From positions 1 through 16,049 of the forward strand of contig CAIJHZ010000162.1 in assembly GCA_903820565.1 (NCBI GenBank): a stretch of 16,049 bases of DNA, in the 5' to 3' direction. The translations under genes and the position numbers were made by a program. Positions 1-5,512 of this stretch are shown piece after piece. The stretch's first letter is position 1, and each line of letters begins with the position of its first letter. Source of the DNA: an uncultured Actinomycetes bacterium (GTDB lineage Bacteria > Actinomycetota > Actinomycetes > Nanopelagicales > Nanopelagicaceae). The notes below the pieces were generated by a model, which did not search any database, was not told the origin of the DNA, and was given only the letters and a program-made list of their open reading frames with translations.

Positions 1-257
1 CCGGAAGATTCTGGTCCATAAATTTCAACAACACGACCACGTGGAAGTCCACCAATACCAAGTGCGATATCGAGTGCGATTGAACCAGTTGGAATAACTT
101 CGATCACTGTGTTCTGTCGCTCTGACATCTTCATTACTGCGCCCTTACCAAATTGACGTTCGATCTGGGCTAGGGCTGTATCCAACGCCTTATGGCGTTC
201 AATGTTGGCTTTGTCTTGTGCTGCATCGTTTGCTTTATTACTTTTTTCAGTAGCCAC
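1..257 (-). CDS. recA: RecA recombinase, N-terminal part (runs off the window)
   Basis: RecA is the ATP-dependent strand-exchange protein and the co-protease that triggers LexA self-cleavage. About 85 N-terminal residues are visible. They include the family hallmarks ALAQIERQFGKGAVM, then IPTGSIALDIALGIGGLPRGR and VVEIYGPESSG, where the window cuts into the Walker A loop. An ATG at 263 and a GTG at 257 are in frame. I chose the GTG because the AAGGA ribosome site lies 6 nt before it but only 0-1 nt before the ATG. The gene is transcribed leftward from a divergent control region holding a perfect LexA palindrome (421-434). In most Actinomycetota it lies directly after clgR-DUF3046; here a hydrolase and a two-gene plus-strand insert lie between. 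Identity is very secure; only the exact start is open. Confidence 0.97.
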   Translation of the reverse strand, partial: MATEKSNKANDAAQDKANIERHKALDTALAQIERQFGKGAVMKMSERQNTVIEVIPTGSIALDIALGIGGLPRGRVVEIYGPESS

Positions 258-339
258 GTACATTCCTTTCGATAGAACGTCCTGCGCTATGCAGTTCGTT
301 TGGTGTGCGGCCCAGAAGGTACGGAGACCCAACGACGGT

Positions 340-378
340 CTGCAGAAGCTCCACAACTGGTGTGGAGAAGTGCTGCAG
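340..378 (-). repeat. Hairpin in the recA leader
   Basis: An inverted repeat brackets a 5-nt loop (356-360). The inner arms pair CTCCACA (349-355) with TGTGGAG (361-367). The outer arms are CTGCAG at 340-345 and 373-378, separated by an unequal internal loop. In recA mRNA this would be a 13-bp interrupted stem about 85-120 nt before the start codon. It has no U-tract, so it does not look like an intrinsic terminator. Its function is unknown. Confidence 0.5.
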
Positions 379-412
379 GCGGAGGTTGGAACCGCTCTGG
401 TTGTACTCGAAT

Positions 413-442
413 AGTTTATCCGAACATCTGTTCGAAAGGTAA
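413..442 (-). promoter_or_regulatory. Candidate recA promoter overlapping the SOS box
   Basis: On the minus strand a weak -35 (TTACCT, 442-437) and a -10-like TAAACT (418-413) are 18 nt apart, with the LexA palindrome filling the spacer. Transcription from here would give a leader of roughly 150 nt before the GTG start. The hexamers match the consensus only partly. The assignment rests mainly on their position around the SOS box. Confidence 0.35.
421..434. promoter_or_regulatory. LexA operator (SOS box) in the recA control region
   Basis: The 14-mer CGAAC-ATCT-GTTCG is a perfect inverted repeat with a 4-nt centre. It fits the Gram-positive/actinobacterial LexA consensus, whose core is GAAC-N4-GTTC. 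It sits about 165 nt upstream of the recA start, within the 18-nt spacer of a candidate recA promoter, so bound LexA would block RNA polymerase. It is also about 95 nt upstream of the divergent GH66 gene, so it could influence that gene too (inference). Confidence 0.88.
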
Positions 443-463
443 CAGGCGGCACTGACATGTATC

Positions 464-498
464 AGGCGTGTCGCCGCGAGCAACTAGAGGCGTGTCGC
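464..498 (+). repeat. 11-bp direct repeat upstream of the GH66 gene
   Basis: AGGCGTGTCGC occurs exactly at 464-474 and again at 488-498, a period of 24 nt (a little over two helical turns). It lies between the SOS box and the preferred GH66 start at 528. It could be a tandem operator or a small local duplication. It may also just encode a repeated Gly-Val-Ser if translation begins upstream at the GTG at 468. Confidence 0.4.
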
Positions 499-527
499 AG
501 GCCTCCATGAGTGGCAGGATGAATGCC

Positions 528-2102
528 ATGAGTCTGCACTTGGATAAAGCCACTTACCAGCCTGGCCAGAGCATCCGACTCACCTCAGAACACTCAGGGC
601 AGCTTCAGATCAGTCGCCTCTCTGAATGTGTTGCCACGATGGAATTGGATAAAGAGTTGCTTGTGCCCTCGCTGCCTGAAGGCTCTTACTCGGCTGAGTT
701 GATCACCCCCGAAGGAATAATTCTGTCCACCGCAATCGAAGTCATTTCAAATCCCATATCTCGAATTAGGTACGGATTTGTTTCGGAATATTCCGACCAA
801 GTAAATGCCCAGAGTTACGCCGAATTTAGTAGACGCCTCCATTTGTCTGCAGTCCAATTCTATGACTGGGCCTACACACATGAATTTCTGACAACTGATT
901 TAGAAGAGTACGGCGATCCATTGGGAGCCAAGATATCCACAAAGAAAATTCGAGAACTCATACACGAATACGAAAATTCTAACTCGCTTCCGTGTGGTTA
1001 CGCCGCAGTGTACGCCGTCGATCGCGAAGGTTGGAAACGTTGGAGCGAATCTGGGCTTTTTGATAGCAACGGAAAACCTTATCAATTGGGAGAAGATTTT
1101 TTGTGGATAGTAGATCCGGGCGATACTAAATGGATAGAACATTTTATTAAACAATTAAAACTTGCGCATGAATTTGGGTTTAATGCATTTCATTTGGATC
1201 AATATGGCTGGCCAAAAGTTGCACTCAAGCACGATGGTACTGTAATTGATCTCTCGATTAGATTTCCACAATTGCTTAATAGGATTGCATCTGAACTGGA
1301 TAATTGTATTCACATTTTTAATAATGTTAATGACTTTCCAACCTGGAGCACTTCACAAACTAATCAAGATGTGCTGTACATAGAAGCGTGGGATCCACAT
1401 TCTACGTTTAAGGATTTAGCTGATTTAGTTGAAAAATCCCATGGGTACGGTTCAGGAAAACCTGTCATTGTTTCTGCCTATATAAGTGCTTTCAAAGATG
1501 CAATATCACCCGATCAACTAGAAGCAGCACGAACCTCTTTAGCCCTCACCATGGCCTCCATTGTCTCTGGTGGAGCCTCACATTTGGTTGCTGGAAGTGA
1601 TGGTCGAATACTCTTCGACCCATATTACGTGCGCAATCATGTTGCTAATGAAGAGTCACTGAATGAATTACAAAAACTCTACGATTTTTCTGTCGCTGCT
1701 GGAGATCTACTCTTTGATCCATTGAGAGTGGACATTTCTCGAATTTATTCCTTTGGGATCAATGGCGAAGTTAATTTAGAATCTGATTCCCCAATTTCAT
1801 TAGATGGCCAGCCAGGAACGCTTTGGATTCGTCTATTTAAGGGCTCAACGGGGCTGACTTTTCACTGCATTAATTTGCTCGATCAAAAAGGTAGTAAATG
1901 GGATGAGCCACGCGAAGCCATAAGGTCGCGCACGAGCGTCACAATAAACATTGATGCAGTTGGCTATAAGGAATTCGGGCACCTAGGACATGCCTCGTAT
2001 GGGTCTTCCTTTAAGCGCATTCAATTGGATAAGAATGGTTCGCGCTTAAAAACTGAATTCGAAATTGTAGGTGCTTGGACCATATTTAATATTCCATGCT
2101 GA
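528..2102 (+). CDS. GH66 family (dextranase / cycloisomaltooligosaccharide glucanotransferase-like) protein
   Basis: GH66 enzymes cleave or transglycosylate alpha-1,6-glucans (dextran) by a retaining mechanism. The protein (524 aa from the ATG at 528) opens with the Ig-like N-terminal domain typical of the family (DKATYQPGQSIRL). A TIM barrel follows, with QFYDWAYTHE, then FHLDQYG and NNVNDFP...LYIEAWDP, and a C-terminal beta domain. By analogy with characterised GH66 enzymes, Asp224 in FHLDQYG (nt 1197-1199) would be the nucleophile and Glu286 in YIEAWD (nt 1383-1385) the acid/base. Earlier in-frame starts exist (GTG 468, ATG 507, ATG 519). I prefer 528, where an AGGA lies 8 nt upstream. No start gives a signal peptide, which is odd because dextranases are normally secreted. 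It is shorter than most family members, lacks an obvious CBM insertion and looks more AT-rich than its neighbours. Family assignment is strong; substrate is not known. Confidence 0.85.
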   Translation: MSLHLDKATYQPGQSIRLTSEHSGQLQISRLSECVATMELDKELLVPSLPEGSYSAELITPEGIILSTAIEVISNPISRIRYGFVSEYSDQVNAQSYAEFSRRLHLSAVQFYDWAYTHEFLTTDLEEYGDPLGAKISTKKIRELIHEYENSNSLPCGYAAVYAVDREGWKRWSESGLFDSNGKPYQLGEDFLWIVDPGDTKWIEHFIKQLKLAHEFGFNAFHLDQYGWPKVALKHDGTVIDLSIRFPQLLNRIASELDNCIHIFNNVNDFPTWSTSQTNQDVLYIEAWDPHSTFKDLADLVEKSHGYGSGKPVIVSAYISAFKDAISPDQLEAARTSLALTMASIVSGGASHLVAGSDGRILFDPYYVRNHVANEESLNELQKLYDFSVAAGDLLFDPLRVDISRIYSFGINGEVNLESDSPISLDGQPGTLWIRLFKGSTGLTFHCINLLDQKGSKWDEPREAIRSRTSVTINIDAVGYKEFGHLGHASYGSSFKRIQLDKNGSRLKTEFEIVGAWTIFNIPC

Positions 2103-2641
2103 TTTTGTTGCCGCCTTCCGAAAAGAAATCAGAGATTTCTGGGCCAGCAATTGGAGTTTATACGGGTGTCCTCTACGCAGCATTGGGATGGGATCACCTC
2201 ACCAAGGCGCAACAAAAGCTGGGTGAAAATACAATCGCCATAATTTCCGCCAAGTATGGTGTGCTTCGCCCGCTGGATCCAATCGAGCCTTATAAAGAAA
2301 AAATCAAGAATAAGAAGATGGCTGCCCAAGTTGCAGATGTATTAGACGGCGCAGAAACTGAACTAATCATCGATTGCCGTTCTTCCACCTATCAAACTGT
2401 GTGGCAATCCCCGGTCGCGATAACCGTTGAGATCAAGGTCTTCACCAAAATCGATGGCGAGAAAAAGGTAATTACTCACATGTCGAAAAAGACACGGGGT
2501 GAAGTTACCCATCACATCCTAAAAAATACAAAGGTTCTAGCTAATCCCATCGAACTAGAAGCAATAGTCTCGCAGAAATTTGAATGTGAACTAATTGAGG
2601 GAAGTAAAAAAGATCCATGGGTATTAGAGGTTTATTGCTAA
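2096..2641 (+). CDS. yaaA: YaaA family (DUF328) peroxide-stress protein, short form
   Basis: YaaA in E. coli limits damage from hydrogen peroxide by lowering free intracellular iron and binds DNA in vitro. The family signature is clear: MLILLPPSEKK at the N-terminus, SAKYGVLRPLDPIEPYKEK around residues 51-69, IDCRSSTYQTVW near 112, and the lysine-rich segment MSKKTRGEVTHHILKN near 148. At 181 aa it is much shorter than the E. coli protein (about 258 aa). The ATG overlaps the GH66 stop by 7 nt, implying translational coupling and a two-gene transcript. Its stop lies 7 nt from the stop of the convergent hydrolase gene, leaving no room for a terminator. Why a stress protein is paired with a glycosidase is unclear. 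Confidence 0.85.
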   Translation: MLILLPPSEKKSEISGPAIGVYTGVLYAALGWDHLTKAQQKLGENTIAIISAKYGVLRPLDPIEPYKEKIKNKKMAAQVADVLDGAETELIIDCRSSTYQTVWQSPVAITVEIKVFTKIDGEKKVITHMSKKTRGEVTHHILKNTKVLANPIELEAIVSQKFECELIEGSKKDPWVLEVYC

Positions 2642-2648
2642 GGCATTT

Positions 2649-3449
2649 CTATGACGCAACTAGTGCAGTCTTCTTGATTAGCTCAACAGTTAATGTTGGA
2701 TAGTTCCACATGATTACGTGTGCGCAGTTATCAACAACAATCCACCGTGAATGTGGTGGTGCAACACTTTTTTCCTGTGCAATCTCCTCAGGCAGGGTCA
2801 GATCTTCATCTCCAAAAACTACTGAGAGCTTTACCTTTTCCGGGACAACAGATTCAAACCTGCGCCCATTTGCGCCATGCCACATCGGCATATATCCCTT
2901 TGACTTTGCCATCGCAATGACTGAATCGCGACAGGATTCAAAACTTAATTCCCGCCACAAGTGTGTGATCTTCTTATAGCCAATAGCTTTTAGTAGTGGG
3001 ATTCGATATGCCGTCTTCATGAAGTACTGCGAAATTTTCGCAAGGATTCTTGCATCTAGACTGGGCGGGAGCTTTCGCGGTGGTTGTTCATGCCATAAAC
3101 CAGCTGGGGCTAATGCGGTAACACTTAAGACATTATCTGGCGCAACCGCTGCCATTTCTAACGCAATCCATCCCCCAAGTGAATTTCCAGCCACATGCAT
3201 TGTTTCAACGCCCATCTCAGAAACCATGTAATCAACTATCGCCTGAGCCAGAGAACGTGGATCCATTTCTTCATCCTGGCTAAGTGACGCATCGCCATGT
3301 CCAGGTAGATCAATGGCATACACTGTGAAATTTTCAATGAGCTGCGGCACCAAGCTTTTCCAAATGTTTCCGGCTGAACCCAATCCATGCACAAGAACAA
3401 GTGCGGGGTTGTTCAGGTCTTGCGTGTAACGATGCGCGCCAATCGGCAT
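2649..3449 (-). CDS. Alpha/beta-hydrolase fold protein
   Basis: This 266-aa protein is a single-domain alpha/beta hydrolase, probably a cytoplasmic esterase or C-C hydrolase of unknown substrate. Visible landmarks are the oxyanion-hole motif HGLG (21-24), the nucleophile elbow GNSLGG with Ser90, an acidic residue in FGDEDLTLP (probably Asp216), and the catalytic His244 in NCAHVIMW. There is no signal peptide. The frame is open further upstream to 3512, but that would overlap the DUF3046 gene by about 60 nt. The ATG at 3449 follows the DUF3046 stop by one nucleotide (TAA-A-ATG) and places the first beta strand normally, so I chose it. It is the last gene of the clgR-side run before recA. No specific function can be assigned. 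Confidence 0.88.
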   Translation of the reverse strand: MPIGAHRYTQDLNNPALVLVHGLGSAGNIWKSLVPQLIENFTVYAIDLPGHGDASLSQDEEMDPRSLAQAIVDYMVSEMGVETMHVAGNSLGGWIALEMAAVAPDNVLSVTALAPAGLWHEQPPRKLPPSLDARILAKISQYFMKTAYRIPLLKAIGYKKITHLWRELSFESCRDSVIAMAKSKGYMPMWHGANGRRFESVVPEKVKLSVVFGDEDLTLPEEIAQEKSVAPPHSRWIVVDNCAHVIMWNYPTLTVELIKKTALVAS

Positions 3450-3450
3450 T

Positions 3451-3651
3451 TTAGTACTTGTACTTTTCTGTCTCGGTTGGGTGTGCCTTACAGACAGCTT
3501 TCCAAATGACATCTGGTTCGAAGCCTGCAGCCAATGCCTCGTTGACGCTCTTACTACCTAATTCAGATAGTGCGATATCGGCAGAAAATGAAGGCGCCCA
3601 TGCATCACCAAATGACAAGGTGATGCGTTCACGAAGATCAGAGATTCGCAA
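3451..3651 (-). CDS. DUF3046 family small protein
   Basis: This protein of about 66 aa matches DUF3046, an uncharacterised actinobacterial family that usually sits between clgR and recA. The match spans its length: an MRxSDLRERI start, SFGDAWAPSFSADIALSELG, SVNEALAAG, and the conserved end VIWKAVCKAH. The family normally begins MR-x-x-x-F/L immediately before this block. That corresponds to a TTG codon at 3651, which overlaps the end of the upstream TetR gene by 14 nt. An ATG at 3678 would add nine residues with no family counterpart. Neither start has a convincing ribosome site, so coupling to TetR translation is likely. The role is unknown. Its position next to clgR and recA is the conserved feature. 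Confidence 0.85.
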   Translation of the reverse strand: MRISDLRERITLSFGDAWAPSFSADIALSELGSKSVNEALAAGFEPDVIWKAVCKAHPTETEKYKY

Positions 3652-4159
3652 TTGCAGTAATTGCTTCTGCTTGTGCATGCGATTGTGCGGGAGTAATGGG
3701 ATGCATTGCTTGTCCGATTAACCAACGTATTGCGAGTTCGCCTTTTTCATGGCCTAGCAGATGAGACATCGCAATAGAAAATGCCTTCCATAACATATCC
3801 GTCTGCGCAGATAATGCAATCGTCAATGAATCAGGGTCTTGCGAGCGCATCGCAGCTAGGGCTTTGTTACTAGAGATTTCCTGTGACATCAGTTCTAGCG
3901 CAGCGGTTGTATCTGGCGCCGCTTGTGCAATCACAACCAGCCGTTGCATTTCTGATTCACACAACGCACGTATGACACTTTCTTTGTCACGGTAATGGTT
4001 GTACAAAGTAGCGCGTGAAACTTCTGACACATCGGCAATTTCGATCATGGACATCTTTTTCAAACCCGTTGTTGCAATTAATTGTTGCGTAGCCTCAAGG
4101 ATTGCGTTTTGTGTGCGTCGGTGAGTTGCTACTTGTGGCGCGTATTTGTTAAGCGGCAT
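3638..4159 (-). CDS. TetR/AcrR family transcriptional regulator
   Basis: This 173-aa protein has an N-terminal TetR helix-turn-helix: RRTQNAILEATQQLIATTG, then MIEIADVSEVSRATLYNHYRDKESVIRAL (roughly residues 14-66). The C-terminal ligand/dimerisation domain is all-helical and not recognisable. The ATG at 4159 overlaps the end of clgR by 11 nt; a TTG at 4165 would add two residues. Its 3' end overlaps the DUF3046 gene. It is therefore embedded in a clgR-tetR-DUF3046-hydrolase run and may control itself, the hydrolase or distant genes. A TetR gene at this spot is not part of the usual actinobacterial clgR-recA order that I know. The ligand is unknown. Confidence 0.87.
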   Translation of the reverse strand: MPLNKYAPQVATHRRTQNAILEATQQLIATTGLKKMSMIEIADVSEVSRATLYNHYRDKESVIRALCESEMQRLVVIAQAAPDTTAALELMSQEISSNKALAAMRSQDPDSLTIALSAQTDMLWKAFSIAMSHLLGHEKGELAIRWLIGQAMHPITPAQSHAQAEAITAIANL

Positions 4160-4415
4160 CGACAACAGTGAGAGTTACGCCCTCACGGCTCTTGAGCTCT
4201 GCAGATACATCACTGAATACACCAGAGAGAGAAAGTCCCAATGCCACGCAAATTGCGTTTAATAATTCAGATGATGCTTCTTTTTGTCCACGCTCGACCT
4301 CAGATAGATATCCAAGAGAGACTCGTGCATCACGGGCAACATCGCGCAAAGTACGACCTTGTGCGGTGCGCGCAGAACGAAGGGTTTGGCCAATAGCTTC
4401 ACGTACTAGAACCAT
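4149..4415 (-). CDS. clgR: ClgR-type XRE family transcriptional regulator
   Basis: ClgR activates clp protease and other stress genes in Streptomyces, Corynebacterium and Mycobacterium. The 88-aa product has the ClgR helix-turn-helix almost unchanged: REAIGQTLRSARTAQGRTLRD, then ARVSLGYLSEVERGQKEASSELL (about residues 5-53). I chose the ATG at 4415 because a strong GAGGGGAG site ends 7 nt before it and because Streptomyces ClgR also begins MVL. An ATG two codons upstream (4421) is too close to that site. The protein ends in -VVDAA; terminal Ala-Ala is a known ClpP degradation signal in the related Streptomyces regulator PopR, suggesting turnover by Clp here. It lies between the cinA-type gene and the TetR gene, the standard neighbourhood upstream of recA. 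Confidence 0.93.
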   Translation of the reverse strand: MVLVREAIGQTLRSARTAQGRTLRDVARDARVSLGYLSEVERGQKEASSELLNAICVALGLSLSGVFSDVSAELKSREGVTLTVVDAA

Positions 4416-4455
4416 TGTCATACTCCCCTCAGTTGTCGATCTTTCAATTAGATGT

Positions 4456-4947
4456 TTATGTTCGGTGTCTAAGGATACGCGCAAAGGTGGCTATCGCGCT
4501 TGATGTGGCTGCGTTTCTAACAGATTCGCGGTCTCCTGATAGCGCTAATTCAATTGTGTGGCTAATTGGGCCTTCAATCGCCACCCACACGACCCCTACC
4601 GGATACCCATCTAAGGGGTTCGGGCCAGCAACACCTGTTGTTGCAATAGCCCAGGTAGTTCCAAAGGATTTGATGGCACCCCTTGCCATGGCAACTGCAA
4701 CCTCTTCACTTATCACTGTGTGCTTTTCGATGAGCTGTGGATCGACATTTAAATGTGAGATCTTAATTTCATCCCGATAAGCAGTGGTTCCCCCGACGAA
4801 TACATCGGATGCACCAGCGATGGTAACAATCGCAGAGCTAACTGATCCTGCCGTTAAAGATTCAGCGGTACTAATTGTTTCTCCGCGTTGGCGCAAATGA
4901 TCAACGATCTCGGCCGCAAAGCCGAGTATCTCGCTTGATAGCGCCAT
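4456..4947 (-). CDS. CinA C-terminal domain protein (nicotinamide-nucleotide amidase PncC type)
   Basis: PncC-type amidases convert nicotinamide mononucleotide to nicotinate mononucleotide plus ammonia in NAD salvage. The 163-aa product consists only of the CinA C-terminal domain. It shows the signature TAESLTAG near residue 27, GGTTAYRDEIK near 52 and ATTGVAGPNPLDGYPVG near 102. The N-terminal MoCF-like domain of full CinA is absent, as is usual for the actinobacterial copy next to pgsA. ATGs lie at 4953 and 4947. The AGAAAGG ribosome site is only 2 nt from the first but 8 nt from the second, so I use 4947. Overlap and spacing suggest cotranscription with pgsA (19-nt gap) and clgR (40-nt gap). 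Activity is inferred from the family only. Confidence 0.92.
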   Translation of the reverse strand: MALSSEILGFAAEIVDHLRQRGETISTAESLTAGSVSSAIVTIAGASDVFVGGTTAYRDEIKISHLNVDPQLIEKHTVISEEVAVAMARGAIKSFGTTWAIATTGVAGPNPLDGYPVGVVWVAIEGPISHTIELALSGDRESVRNAATSSAIATFARILRHRT

Positions 4948-4966
4948 CTGCATAACCTTTCTTAAT

Positions 4967-5512
4967 TCACGCTTTGTGCGTGAAAGCTGATTTTACATAA
5001 TACGCGCCAGTAACGATAGTCAGTGCCAGCGCACAATACATAAACCCATCTCGGAACCAGTAAAGATTTGTGCTCAGAGGAAGCACATAGAAGCCCACAC
5101 CAAAGTTCTGCATCGTCGCCTTGATCTTGCCGCCCTTGTTAGCTGGGATTACTCCTCGCTTGATAACAGATAGCCGGAAAATTGTGATTCCAATTTCGCG
5201 GAACAAAATCACAGATGTGATCCACCATGGCATTGTTCCCAAAATTGACAATGAAATCATCGCCGTACCGATCATGAACTTATCGGCTACCGGGTCCAAG
5301 AACTCACCAAACTTAGTGATCGTGCCCCGACTTCGAGCTAACTTTCCATCTAATACATCTGACAAGCCAAGAACAAAGAAAACACACCAAGAAATATATT
5401 GCCATGTTGGGTCATCTCCACCGTTTTTAAAAAGTGTGTAAGCACCAACTGGAACAAAAAGTAAACGCATTACAGTAATAAAATTAGGAGTTATGAACGC
5501 TGGTAGCTTCAT
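4967..5512 (-). CDS. pgsA: CDP-diacylglycerol-glycerol-3-phosphate 3-phosphatidyltransferase (PgsA)
   Basis: PgsA makes phosphatidylglycerol phosphate from CDP-diacylglycerol and glycerol-3-phosphate, the committed step to anionic phospholipids. The 181-aa product carries the complete CDP-alcohol phosphotransferase motif D-x2-DG-x2-AR-x8-G-x3-D-x3-D. Its residues are Asp52, Asp55, Gly56, Ala59, Arg60, Gly69, Asp73 and Asp77. Several hydrophobic membrane segments flank the motif, as in the family (about 180-200 aa). The N-terminal TPNFITVMRL is typical of PgsA. The start overlaps the rimO stop by 4 nt (ATGA), so translation is coupled. The location between rimO and cinA is the classical actinobacterial arrangement. 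Another phosphatidyltransferase specificity cannot be wholly excluded, but context favours PgsA. Confidence 0.94.
   Translation of the reverse strand: MKLPAFITPNFITVMRLLFVPVGAYTLFKNGGDDPTWQYISWCVFFVLGLSDVLDGKLARSRGTITKFGEFLDPVADKFMIGTAMISLSILGTMPWWITSVILFREIGITIFRLSVIKRGVIPANKGGKIKATMQNFGVGFYVLPLSTNLYWFRDGFMYCALALTIVTGAYYVKSAFTHKA

Noticed and set aside
247..483. A 78-codon open frame on the minus strand upstream of recA
   Set aside because: It spans the SOS box and leader hairpin, overlaps the recA start in another frame, and its translation resembles no family I know. It is best read as leader DNA.
468..527. GTG start at 468 for the GH66 protein
   Set aside because: No ribosome site at usable spacing, the extra residues are not family-like and contain the direct repeat; the ATG at 528 has AGGA at 8 nt. 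Not excluded outright.
2649..3512. Longer form of the alpha/beta hydrolase starting at 3512
   Set aside because: It would overlap the DUF3046 coding region by about 60 nt, and the added residues are not part of the hydrolase fold.
4456..4947. Truncated CinA as a decayed gene
   Set aside because: A stand-alone C-terminal amidase domain is the normal form next to pgsA in Actinomycetota, and the domain is complete.
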